A stretch of 64,000 nt of DNA from Fulvia fulva (lineage: Eukaryota > Ascomycota > Dothideomycetes > Mycosphaerellales > Mycosphaerellaceae). The stretch lies in NCBI RefSeq assembly GCF_020509005.1, contig NC_063013.1, positions 186,001 through 250,000 of the forward strand, read 5' to 3'. Position 1 is the first letter of the stretch, and each line of letters opens with the position of its first letter. Of this stretch, positions 31,061 through 41,821 are shown piece by piece. Made by a program: the position numbers and the translations under genes. Below the pieces are notes generated by a model. That model made no database searches. It saw only the letters and a list, made by a program, of their open reading frames with translations, and had not been told where the DNA came from.

Positions 31061-31454
31061 ACATCCAGCAAAGGGTGCGGTCGCCGTTCCATGGTGGAGG
31101 GTATCGAAGATCTGGATCTGGGTGACGGTGACGGTCCCGCATTGCAGCACGAGAGATTTTTGGCATGCTGTAGTGACCACTGGATGTCACAGGGACACAT
31201 CTTGCAGGTGTGATGATCAGGTCGGTGTCTCGTTGATGATGTTTGAGCGTGAAAGACGCGTGGGCAATCACGTGGCAGTGTGATTATGTGGGGGAGGAGC
31301 GTTCGGCTAGACTTGCTTCGGCTCGGCATTCGGATCCCGCGCAAAATTGCCTCGAGCATATTTTCTCCAGCGGGAAACTCTCTACCCGCCACAAAGGGCA
31401 GACAAGAGCACTTCGCATTCTCTGTGAAGCGCTGAGAGTAGCAATACCGTCGCA
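31061..31454. promoter_or_regulatory. Promoter region of SPB1
   Basis: About 390 bp upstream of the SPB1 start with no other supported gene. No specific element is identified. Confidence 0.4.
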
Positions 31455-33992
31455 ATGGCGATCCAGAAGAAGCACGCGAAAGCGCGTCTCGACAAGTACT
31501 ACTACCTCGCCAAGGAGAAGGGCTACCGCGCTCGTGCTGCCTTCAAGCTGATCCAGCTCAACAAGAAGTACTCCTTCCTGCAGAATGCGAAATGCCTGAT
31601 CGATCTCTGCGCCGCACCCGGATCATGGCTCCAAGTCGCCGCCGAGACGATGCCGCAGAAGTCGCTCATCGTCGGGGTGGACTTGTCGCCGATCAAGCCG
31701 ATCCCGAAGACGATTACCTTCCAGGGCGACATCACGACCGACAAGTGCCGCGCCGCCATTCGAGGGCATTTGAAGACGTGGAAGGCCGACTGTGTCATAC
31801 ACGATGGTGCGCCCAATGTTGGTACTGCCTGGGTGCAGGATGCCTTTAGTCAGAACGACTTGGTCTTGAGCTCGCTGAGGCTGGCCACCGAGTTCCTGGC
31901 GCCGAATGGAACCTTTGTGACCAAGGTCTTCAGATCCAAGGATAGTGCGAAGCTGGAGTGGATCTTCAAGCAGCTCTTCTCCAAGGTTGAGCAGACGAAG
32001 CCACCCAGTAGTCGAAATGTTTCTGCCGAGACTTTCTATGTCTGCAGGGGCTACAAGGCGCCAAAGCACTTGGACCCCAAGTTCTTGGACCCGGCATATG
32101 CGTTTATGGAGGCAGCAGAGGGCAAGGCTAACATGGAAGCGAGAGTCTTCAACCCGGAGAAGAAGAAGAGGAAGAGAGAAGGTTACGAAGAGGGTGACTG
32201 GACACAGTTCAACGAATGCCCTGCGTATGAGTTCATTCAGACTCACGATCCGATTGATATGCTAGGAAGATACAACAGATTCCATTTCGACACTCAGGCA
32301 GGAGACGAGATCGCACAGGCTGCGTTGGCCAAGATTCCCGACACGACAGAAGAGGTTAGGCAGAATTGTGAGGACTTGAAGGTGCTTGGTCGCAAGGAGT
32401 TCAAGGTTCTGCTCAGATGGAGATTGAAGGCGAGAGATGTGTTTGGTCTGCGACAGAAGAAAGAGGGAACACATAAGAAGGCTGAAGCCAAACCAGAACC
32501 TGCCGAGGGAGAGGCTGGAGAGGAGGTTGCAATGGTCGAGTCTATGGACGATGAGATGCGGTATGCAGAGGAAGTCCAGGCGCTGCAAGAACAGCAGAAC
32601 AAGGAGAAGCGAAAGGAGCGGCGGAAAGAGAACGAGCGCAAGCAAAAAGACATTGTGCGCATGCAGATGGGCATGACTACGCCTTCCGAAATTGGTATCG
32701 AAGCTGGCGAGAACGACCCTGTCTTCCGTCTGAAGGATGTCGACAAAGCCTCAGATGTGCGGCGACAGATTGTGAAAGGACGCATGCACACCCAAGTCGC
32801 TCCCGAGAAGCCAAAGGAGGTGAGTGAAGACGAGGAAGAGGAAGACGAGGAGCTGGATGAGTTGGAGGCACAGCTTGATTGCATGTACGAAGACTACCAG
32901 TCGCGGCGAGAAGATCACAAAGCGAAAGCCCGTGCGAAGCGTGCGAGGAAAGACGACGAAGAGCCATTCGAGGACTTTGACAAGCGCGAGACAGGTGCCG
33001 ATTCCGACGCCAGCGATGAGGATCTTCTCGAGGATGATGACGATGACGACGATAGCGATACAGGAGATGAAGGCTTTACAACAGATCTGCAGGGCAAGGA
33101 TCCTAAAGAGGGTGGACTGAGCAGACGAGCGGCGTCGTTCTTCCAGCAAGACATCTTCAGCGGGATAGACGGGCTCGATGGCGACGAAGACGAAGAGCTT
33201 GAGCCAGATAACGACAAGGCAAGAGACAGCGGCATCGACGTCGACTCGCCAGAGCTTAAGGCAGCGCCCACTGCTGGGGAAGGCGATGACTTCGAGACCG
33301 AAGCCGAAGACGACGACGAAGATGGCGAGTCAGACTCGGGACCCGAAGACGTCGCAGGCGCAGAACAAGAAGAAGACTGGGAAGAACGCACCGTCAAACC
33401 CGGCCAAGAACGAGAAACCGAAGGCCGCCCCAACATCGACATCATCACAGCCGAAGCCATGACCCTCGCGCACCAACTCGCGACAGGCAAAGTGACCAAA
33501 CAGCAACTCCTCGACGACAACTTCAACAAATACTCCCTCCGCGACGTCGACGGCCTCCCCGAATGGTTCCTCGACGACGAAAACAAACACGCCAAACTCC
33601 AACGCCCCGTCAGCAAAGAAGCCGCCGCGGCCATCAAGGAAAAACTCCGCGCCCTCAACGCCCGCCCCATCAAAAAGGTCCGCGAGGCAAAGGCCCGCAA
33701 GACCATGCGGACGGCGCGCAGGTTGGAGAAGTTGAAGAAGAAGAGTGAAGGCTTGGCGGAGGATGGGGATATGGGGGAGAGGGAGAAGGCGGGTGCTATT
33801 TCGAAGTTGATGGCGAAGGCGGCCAAGGGGGGCAAGAAGAGGCAGCCGGTTAAGGTTGTGAAAGCCGGGGGGCAGAATAAGGGCAGTGGACGGCCGAGGG
33901 GTGTGAAGGGGAAGTATAAGATGGTTGATGCGAGGTTGAAGAAGGATACGAGGGGGTTGAAGAGGGCGGCCAAGAGGCAGGGGAAGAAGTAG
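31455..33992 (+). CDS. SPB1: AdoMet-dependent rRNA 2'-O-methyltransferase SPB1
   Basis: Single exon, 845 residues, close to yeast Spb1 (841). The FtsJ/RrmJ domain fills residues ~1-215: SAM motif [11 protein letters not shown] at 48-58 and the K-D-K-E catalytic tetrad K31, D117 (IHDGAPN), K157 (FVTKVF) and E192 (SAETFY). A central DUF3381-type region (~230-400) is followed by very acidic, disordered stretches with Asp/Glu runs. A basic C-terminal Spb1_C domain ends [13 protein letters not shown]. It methylates the 25S rRNA A-loop guanosine (Gm2922 in yeast) in nucleolar pre-60S particles and is essential in yeast. Long antisense frames opposite the acidic part are shadows of its biased composition. 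Confidence 0.97.
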   Translation: MAIQKKHAKARLDKYYYLAKEKGYRARAAFKLIQLNKKYSFLQNAKCLIDLCAAPGSWLQVAAETMPQKSLIVGVDLSPIKPIPKTITFQGDITTDKCRAAIRGHLKTWKADCVIHDGAPNVGTAWVQDAFSQNDLVLSSLRLATEFLAPNGTFVTKVFRSKDSAKLEWIFKQLFSKVEQTKPPSSRNVSAETFYVCRGYKAPKHLDPKFLDPAYAFMEAAEGKANMEARVFNPEKKKRKREGYEEGDWTQFNECPAYEFIQTHDPIDMLGRYNRFHFDTQAGDEIAQAALAKIPDTTEEVRQNCEDLKVLGRKEFKVLLRWRLKARDVFGLRQKKEGTHKKAEAKPEPAEGEAGEEVAMVESMDDEMRYAEEVQALQEQQNKEKRKERRKENERKQKDIVRMQMGMTTPSEIGIEAGENDPVFRLKDVDKASDVRRQIVKGRMHTQVAPEKPKEVSEDEEEEDEELDELEAQLDCMYEDYQSRREDHKAKARAKRARKDDEEPFEDFDKRETGADSDASDEDLLEDDDDDDDSDTGDEGFTTDLQGKDPKEGGLSRRAASFFQQDIFSGIDGLDGDEDEELEPDNDKARDSGIDVDSPELKAAPTAGEGDDFETEAEDDDEDGESDSGPEDVAGAEQEEDWEERTVKPGQERETEGRPNIDIITAEAMTLAHQLATGKVTKQQLLDDNFNKYSLRDVDGLPEWFLDDENKHAKLQRPVSKEAAAAIKEKLRALNARPIKKVREAKARKTMRTARRLEKLKKKSEGLAEDGDMGEREKAGAISKLMAKAAKGGKKRQPVKVVKAGGQNKGSGRPRGVKGKYKMVDARLKKDTRGLKRAAKRQGKK

Positions 33993-35046
33993 ATGAGTTT
34001 CGAGTATGGTGATTGCATATTTCATGTCATGTCACTTGTCAAACACCACAATCCATCATCCCTGGCCCCAATTCTTGACGCCTTCACCGCTCGCCTAACG
34101 CGGCGGTACCTAGTTGAACTGATTTACAGTCTTGTGGCTCCGTGGCTCAATGGGAAATCGAGAAACACCCGATCAGAAGGCAAACAAGTCGTACGCAGGT
34201 AACCGAGAGCTCAAAAAGAAGTCTGGCCTGCCGACAAAACGCGCCCAGAATCGGTTCGAACCCAGCCTGGCGGCGACCTCTCCATATCAGCCATCATACC
34301 GGCTTTGGGGCGGGCAGGGAGGGGGAGTTGTGAACCCACATAAGCCGCTACAATGTGCAGATCTAGGGGGCGTCCTCGCCTTTTTCTGCGAAACCAACTG
34401 CTTTACGCCAGAGGTGAGGTTGCGTGTGGAAGTGGATTGTGGGCCGACAACGCGACCTCACGCGCTTGGCATGGACCGTTACCGGTGGGGTCAGGCGAAG
34501 AGGGTGGTGAGGATCGAGTGAGCAGGTGGGGGGACAGATGTTTGGTTCCATAGGGGCGCTTTGTCTTGACTCAGGCGGTCATCGTAGAAGCGGCGACGCG
34601 AGGATTGTCAATGTCTTGGCGTTCACATGTCGACCCTAGACTTTGGAGACGTTGGTTGTGAATGACGTCGGCCGCTGCCGTACCTCGCTAAGCTCATGCG
34701 GAGACGGACTCACACATCAGCGCGCCGACACTTGTGCATCGGTCAAGGAGGACAGTCTAGGAATCTGAGATGTTGAAATGATCTAGTAATGTCGCAGCTC
34801 GTGATTGAGCTCTTCTTTGATCCAAAAGACATAGCCGTTGTCTGTTGTGACTGCAACTGGAGAAGGAGACGGGTTCCAAATGATAAGAGTAGACTGCCGC
34901 GCAAATGTACCGGGTGTTGTGCATGCCGTCTACCATTCGAACTTGCATCGAACCCTCTTAGGCTCGCGAGATTCAAGCCGCGGGTCCATAGCATTACTGG
35001 TCTATACTGAGGAAGTGCGTAGGCTGTCAAACTGTTGGGTGAGAGA
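33993..35046. other. Convergent intergenic region, 1.05 kb
   Basis: Lies between the stop codons of SPB1 and the AAA ATPase gene. It contains an A-box-like and a B-box-like word 115 bp apart, but no foldable tRNA. Nothing else is recognised. Confidence 0.4.
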
Positions 35047-38000
35047 TCACCTCCGCCGATCATACACATCGTCTCGCGCCGCCGGTCGCGATCTGGAGTC
35101 TGGTCGAGCTGCGCGGCGCTCGTCAGATGCCCCAGTCGTGGCATCGCGTTCTCCACGAGGAACATCCGGTCGGGGTGGAGGCGGCATTGCCTCTCTTTCA
35201 CGACTCCGCTCATAGTCCCTCCGCGGCTCGTTGTAGTAGTCATTCACCACAGCTGGCGGCCCACGATCACGTGGATCTTTGCGATGAGTCGTCCCTCCGG
35301 CCCGTTCATAGCGTGATGGAGAGGAATGATCGACCCGTCGTCGTGGCGGTGATGGGTACCTGCCAGCTCTTGGTCGGAGATTCGTTGGCGAGAGGACATC
35401 GTAACTCCGGTCGTGATCGAAATATCGGTCACGATCATCGTGCCTTTGCTCCTCATACCGCGTGGCATCGTAGTCGTCGGCTCTGTCCTTGTTCCTCTTG
35501 GCTCGGCCAGAGTCATCAGAGCCATGGAGCTCCCGAAGATACCGATCAAACTGGTTGCTTGCCCTCTCTACAGAATCGAGATGTCCCTGTTTGATCTGAC
35601 CATCACTGTCGAACTCGTCGAGCGCAGCTATCGTCTGGCATGCGTTGCGGATTTGGCGGCCGTTCCATGGCACCACGCCTTTCCTTTCCGTCTCACGCCA
35701 CTGGTCAGCAGCCCATTCAAGGATATCGTTTTCCTCGAATCGGACGTGTGGTTTGTTATTACGAACACGGTTGAGGTTGATCCTCCAGATTTCCCTGGTC
35801 TGGGCCTTGCTGAGGGGTGGGTAGTGCAGGGATAGATGTATGCGAGACTTGAAAGCCTCGTCCACAGTGCCGACTTTGTTGGTGGTCAGGAAGAGGATGC
35901 CGGAATAGTATTCTAGGATTCGCAGAAACACCGAGACGATAGCGTTTCTCTTCATGTCGCGTCTGTCTCGAGCAGAGAGGAACACGTCGGCCTCGTCTAG
36001 TAGCATGACGCAGCCCCATTGGTGTGCCAGATTGAGGTAGTACTGAAGATTCAGAGATACGTCGACTGCGCTGTCTCCAATGTCTCCGCAAGTGATGGAT
36101 AACAAGGGTCGACCAGTATACTCGGCAACACATTCGGCGGTGCTAGTTTTGCCCACTCCCGGGGCTCCATGGAGGAGGATTATGAGGCCCTTGCCTTTCC
36201 CGCGTACCAGGTCTTCTCGATGTTCACTTTCTGGCTGCCGCATGCCGGAAACTGGCTTGGTGCCCTTGGAATGCATTGTGACCTGGCTTTCGACGAGGCG
36301 TCGATAGAGCGGATCGATCTGTAGCTGATTGAAGGACTCCGTCGATTTGGTGACTCTGTGAATATTGTTCACATCTAGGAAGTCTGTTGTTCGCGTGAGT
36401 ATGAAACAGCAGCATTGGTCAAGCTTCAGACTTACGCCAAACACGACTGTACAACACAAAGCCCCAGAGACCTGAGAGGCGAAGACGTTAGCGATGCTCG
36501 ATCGATGCAATGTACTTTAATGTTCCCAATACTGGTGAGTTGTCACACGTTTCTCGACTGGTCGGAGCACAACCAATCGCATTTGCCGCGGCGTACATAC
36601 CTCCAGGGAGCAATAGAAGATGCTCGTCATTGAAGCCGTCGCCAGACCGACCGCCATCCCGCAGCCATGCAAGGCCCTCTCCCACGAACTATTCCATGCG
36701 TTGTTGTTCTATCTTGCGATCGTCGTAAAGGACAGTGCATGGATGATCGAGGCAGCTCAGGTATGCGTGGCATTGATAACATGGTTCTAAAACTTCTCGA
36801 GTGTCTCCAGATATGAGATCGTTGAATCCTAGCACTGGCTTTTGACTCGGACGCAGTTCATAGTAGTAGCTTGTGTCTACCATGACGTGACTATCGACCT
36901 GAATCGACGATGTTAGTGATGTGTTAGCTCAACGTCAGAGACGAACGCACCGTTTCCGGGTCTTGGTCGATTGTCATGCCACGATATTCGCAATGATCGA
37001 CATGGGAAGCACTGGTATACTCTTTGAATTTGCGGCCTCGCTCAACCAGAGCCTCTCGAAGCGATAACTCTCCGTTGAGGGTGCTCGCGGCCAAGTTGTG
37101 GCTGGTGGTCATGTTATGTTGTTCGCTTGCGCCGTAACTTATTGGGTACAGCTCCAATTCAGTGACGCGTTTCTCTCCCTCGTAGGGCTCGATGTCTAGA
37201 TGGCCTAACCGTGCATCGAATCTCACGCCATCGAAATCGATAGCAAAATAGTCAATGCTGAACGGGTTTGCGCGTCTCCTGTCCAATGCTGCGAATGGGT
37301 CAGCAACGACCACGTCATTGAATCGTGCTCTCTCTGGCAGCCCAGTCAGAATCTCACGCCCATTCTGAACGCGCAGTACTTGGAAAGCTTGGACCTGCTT
37401 GGCTGAGTATATGATGTCCCCTGCGCGGATGGTCAATACGTGCCGTGTTATATCAAGTCGCGGAACTGACCTGGCGCGTACAAATGCCACAAATCCTCGA
37501 ATTTGATCGACTTGATCTCGAAGGTCCTGCATTTGGCGTGGAGCCCAAACTCTGGTCTCAGATCTTCCCTCATCATGGAGAGCAACGCCTGCAAGGATTG
37601 TAGTCGGTACTTCTGCTCGTTCCCATTGCGTTCGGCGCTTGCACTGCGAGAAGCACTCGGAACTGCCCTTTGGGGTTGCGGAGCGGCGTCTTCCTCCAGC
37701 ATGCCAAGACAATCGTCCTCTATAGCGTCTCTGTGGCTCTCAGTGGTCTCAGAAGAGAGTGCATTGTCAGCAGGATACTCATATACAGATGTGGTGGCTG
37801 TTGCTTGAGCGTCTTCGACCTCTCTCCGTGTCCCAGATTCTGCGGATGCAGCCTTTTCGTCGCAGGGGAGTTGCTGTCTCGGTTCTTGAGGTACTGTCTC
37901 GTTGTTTGGAGACTGCTTTAGTGCAGTGTCAGAACCTTGCTGAGCATCCAACCCCAGGTTCACTCCACAAAGCTCCTTCTCGAGCTCGACGCACCTCTGT

Positions 38001-38866
38001 ATAAGGTCGTCATGGTAGTAGAACAACGGGTTGAAAGGCCGCAAGATCATGCGATCCCAAGGAGGCGCTACGTCCTCTCCCATCATATCTTCCAGTTCTT
38101 TACAAAGTAGTTTGGACTCAAATCTAATTCTTTCGACTCGGTTTGACGACTGACCCTCTGCAGACCGGGACTTCTGACGACGTCGCCGCATTGCCAGACC
38201 GGCGACCAACTCCTCCTGATACCGAGCAGGTCGTTCGACACAGAGCTCGATACCGTGGTCCTTCTTCTCGTCAGGACAATCAGTATAAGTAAACTCTGCC
38301 CAGGTCATTCTAACAGACTTTGCCTTCAGAGCTACGTCGTGTTCCAAGGCAGTCTCGGGTGGAGTGTCCGGCGACTCTGATTCGTTGTCCGAATCCTGGT
38401 CAGATTCCCAGGCTTTGCCATCGGGCATGGCTGTTCGTATAGTGTTCACGACTTCCTCCAGTCGAACGATTCGATCCTCGACCAGAGCTGAGTAAGAAGC
38501 ATGTTGCAGCAGCCTCGTACGCGCATTCTTTCGACGCTTCTTCAAGGGAGACGTGTCAAAGACATAATTGTTTGGATCACCTGCGAGCTCTTCGCCCACC
38601 CTGAGGTGTAGACAATCTGGCTCTTCTGCGTCAATATCGATCATGTCTTTTCGTACTGGTGCAGCGGTGTCGTCGGTGCCCAGATGCACATCGTGAGCAT
38701 TCACTAAAGCGTCTTCTGGTGGACCACTGGATGTCTCGTTCTCTGTTGATTGTTCTTCGCCATTTGATGGAGATGACCCATTAGAGCCGCTGGCCTGCGT
38801 ATCTGCGATTCGATCTTGCCCAGAGAATTCACCCGCCACTGAACCGGATGCTTTGTTGGCGGACAT
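35047..38866 (-). CDS. AAA+ ATPase with N-terminal DUF7025 domain, carrying one in-frame TAG
   Basis: Exons on the minus strand: 38866-37471, 37420-36951, 36898-36601, 36471-36436 (a 36-bp micro-exon) and 36383-35047. The four introns (50, 52, 129 and 52 bp) all have GT-AG ends and phases that join; the 129-bp one has a GCTAAC branch point. The product would be ~1178 residues: an acidic N-terminus, the DUF7025 domain (FEIKSIKFEDLWHLYAPG, then FAIDFDGV and PYEGEKRVTELELYP) and an AAA core. The core has Walker A GAPGVGKTST and Walker B MLLDEADVF, then a lid region and a long Arg/Asp-rich tail. Exon 3 has TAG at 36689-36691 (RME*FVG) with good coding sequence on both sides. It is either a nonsense mutation or removed by an unusual 45-bp intron, so the gene may be inactive. 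An ATG at 39055 is in frame but less likely. Confidence 0.72.
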
Positions 38867-39535
38867 ATCTTGGTACAATACAGTCGTGTCGAAGAAACTT
38901 GCTAGCGTCAGCTCCTTCGGAAGAGTGAGAAGAAAAGGTGTGTTCGGAAAAATGTCGAGTTTCGCAGACTTGGGAGGGAAGTGCCGATCACTATAGAGGC
39001 AGAGGGGCAGTGCCAGTTTTATTGGCTGCCCGGAGAGAATACACTTGGGAGGCATCGAGGTTCGCTATCAGACCTGGCGTTCGTGCGAGGTGCGAAGTAG
39101 CATGCATATGCAGCTGTGAGGTGTGTGGAACCGTCGCTCAGAAGTTCCTGTCGCAAGTGGTTCCACGACCAATCTGAGACGCTTGTACCTCTACATCAGA
39201 GAGGTTGCATATGGCATACAGAGTAAGCTTATATGCCAAGTCGAGCGTAACTGCTTGAAGCGCTTCTTATTAAGCGGCATGTTGTTCCTCCGTCATCCAG
39301 TGCTTCGAATTGCTTGCTATCGACGCCGCCTAGCGTCCAGGAAGCTGCGCGTGTTACCTTCAGCTGCATCGTCGGCAGGGATCGTACATAGCTGGAGTTC
39401 CACACACAGCGCCGTGTCCAGTGCAAGCAAACTATCACGGCGCTTCCCAAGCGATGTCAGCCTGCTTGGTGATGCATACTGTGTTGAGCGAGTCGACACT
39501 GCTCTGCCAAAGTGCTGTTGGCCAGCTTCGCAACG
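38867..39535. promoter_or_regulatory. Divergent region between the AAA gene and the STAND-like relic
   Basis: About 670 bp. It includes the AAA gene promoter; the in-frame stretch 38867-39055 is treated as leader. No other gene is supported. Confidence 0.4.
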
Positions 39536-41640
39536 ATGAAGGCTGTTCAAACGATACTCGGTGCTGCACAAATCAAATTTTCAGACGAGGAAGCCGTCAA
39601 TTTTGTCGACAGTCGACTCCCTCTCACCGATACAAAGTTCGCGGCTCTCAAGGCACCATACGACGACATTTCCCGCTGTTTCGTTGCTAGTCAGGGCTCA
39701 AATGCATGTGATGCTGAACCGCCTTCGCACTAACGGTTGTCTCAGCGCGAGGGCTCTTTCAAAGATGTAATCCAGTCGTATATGAAAGCACAGAGAGGCA
39801 AGGTGCATTTCGACCCTGCACAGCACTTCACCTGGAGCGATGTGCTGCAAGAGGTCGAGAATACGCAGTCGCGATACCAGGGTAATGGTGACAAAGGCGT
39901 CCTGCGTAGCATGCGAGAGAAGCTAAGGTCTTTTCAGGAGAACACTGAAAGAGTGGAGGGCTGGCTGAAGCTGTTGCCGACTGAATCTTGGCAAGGATCT
40001 CTGGTTTGTGGTGGTATAAAGCTCATTCTCACTGTAAGTCCTGCAGTGAGGTGTTGTCAAAGGCGACTTCCGCTGACAGGTCCTGAAGGCCGCGCAGCAA
40101 ATGGGCAAGATGCGGCTCGACATCTGTGAAGCCATAGAGACGATTCCAGAGATAATAGCCAACACTCGAGCGCTGGAATATCTGTACTCGGATGCGAAGA
40201 GACTCCGTGACCACGCCTCACGCCTGTACGTTGCAATTCTAGAAGTGCTGGAAATATCGCTGTCTTGGTACGACAAGCATCCCGTACGGAAAGCCGCGGC
40301 TTCCCTGTTTCGAGGCAGTGATTACACTCGCCAGCTGGATGTGGCCTTGACGAATCTCAAGTCGCTTGAAGTGCGGATCGACAAGCAGGCCTCAATCAAT
40401 GGTCAATTCGTGTTGGCAAGTACTGCTCGAGACGTTGCTGAAGTCTTGAACCACGTGAAGAACTTCGCAGTCGAGAAGAAAGCGAACTACCAGTGGCAAG
40501 CTCAGGTCGATGAGTTGAGGAGTGAAATGATGCAGCAGAACAGGCGATACCGGCAGCAGTAACAGGCGTTCAATCTTGAGCGGCGTTCAATGTTACTGCG
40601 GATGTTGAGGGCCAACCCGTCTTTGGCTAGTGAAGACCTTGGTATCATGCTTTCTGCGGATGCGGCAACGTATGATGATGCACAAGACAGGGTCACCTTT
40701 CTGCTGCAGTCTGCCGAAGTTGCGCGATGGTTGGCCAGCCCGAATTCTGCGACCCTGGTCGTCAATGGTAGCGAAGTGAGCGACAGCCCAGAAGCTGCAA
40801 CATTGCTGTTCTCAGCGATGCTAGTGCGAGCGCTCCAGAAATCCAGAGGAGGCCTCGTGCTGTACTGGTTCTGTAGCCAGCGGCTGCACGACCCCGTTCA
40901 GCGAATGCTGCGCAACTTATTGTGCCAACTCCTCGACCGACTCAGCCCAGACGTTGATTTGCCAGATGTCAGCGAAACAGGCAGTCCAGACGATGTTGGT
41001 GAGCTAACGCATCTACTGCGCGTCTGCTTACAGAAAGAGCTACGCCATCGCCCGATTTTCTGCATCCTGGACGCGGTAATGTGCTATGAGGATGGATATC
41101 GATCTCGAGACATGTGCCACGTTTTCAGTGGAATCGCAGCTCTGACAACAGCGAACACGTCGTCCAAGCAGGACACTGCCTTTCCACTCAAACTTCTTGC
41201 AGCCAGCTCCACTCGTGCGTTCGACATCACCAGGACCCGGCAGGCTATGAATGCTGTCGTGCTGAATGCACCTGATGATGTCGATGGCGCTGTGGTTGAT
41301 CTTGAAGAGATGAACGTGTTGCAGCACACTAGAGCTTGCCTGGAAGGACCTAGCGCAAGAGGCGGGCTTCGTAGGACCAGTTGAAAATACTCCGCTCCTT
41401 GAGAAGTATGCTGCCAGAGCTGGCTTCCAAGACTTTGTGTCTGATCAAGCGACCAAGGCCTGGTGACAAAGTATGTTGCCGCCGCTGTACTTGTCGACTT
41501 CTGTGCTGGAGAGCCACTAAAGCACTGTATTTCCATAGGTTTGACATACATCGACGCGCTATGCACTCCACTCTCGCCATTGGACCTCGCTACTCGGCCA
41601 GAAGCCAGCGTGTTGAAGCAACGGCCTGCACTTTGGTAGG
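39536..41640 (+). pseudogene. Fungal STAND/NLR-type N-terminal region relic (DUF7708-like), several lesions
   Basis: The relic starts MKAVQTILGAAQIKFSDEE at 39536. After an interruption around 39690-39757 it continues REGSFKDVIQSYMKA with a ~270-residue helical domain (F-x-x-N-T-E-R-V-E-G-W, SWQGSLVCGGIKLIL, LEISLSWYDKHPVRKAAASLF). An intact 46-bp intron lies at 40034-40079. An in-frame TAA at 40560-40562 follows RYRQQ; the frame then goes on for ~270 codons (SATLVVNGSEVSD, GLVLYWFCSQRL, PIFCILDAVMCYEDG), the NTPase-like segment expected after such a domain. Around 41325 the frame shifts, and coding-like sequence continues (LAWKDLAQEAGF, TPLLEKYAARAGF) with further breaks to about 41640. Similar N-terminal regions occur in NLR-like proteins linked to non-self recognition. 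The TAA is one C-to-T (CpA) change from CAA. The P-loop is not recognisable. Confidence 0.6.
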
Positions 41641-41821
41641 GAGTCGAAGCGCTCAACGGCAATCAACTTTGTCACCAGCCCTCGGACACAACCTGGCTAG
41701 CGCCATGTCTAATCAACTCTTCCAAGGAGTTGCGCCATGAACGTTGACCTTGATAGAATATACGCAGCTTTCTGCTCAAAATCCAGCGAAAGTGATAGCA
41801 TGTATGCCTCAGCGAAGGCTC

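Noticed and set aside
32915..34018. Long minus-strand frame (367 codons) opposite SPB1
   Set aside because: It mirrors the Lys/Glu/Asp-rich coding bias of SPB1 and reads as Ser/Leu/Phe low complexity without motifs.
34138..34263. A-box-like TGGCTCAATGGG and B-box-like GGTTCGAACCC suggesting a tRNA
   Set aside because: The boxes are about 115 bp apart, the T-stem pairs only at two G-C positions, and no 3' acceptor strand pairs with GGCTCCG. No cloverleaf can be drawn.
34743..35243. Minus-strand 166-codon frame overlapping the 3' end of the AAA gene
   Set aside because: It overlaps confirmed coding sequence in another phase and lacks motifs.
38867..39055. 63-codon N-terminal extension of the AAA ATPase
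   Set aside because: The extension has no acidic or low-complexity character like the following sequence, and the ATG at 38866 has a better context.
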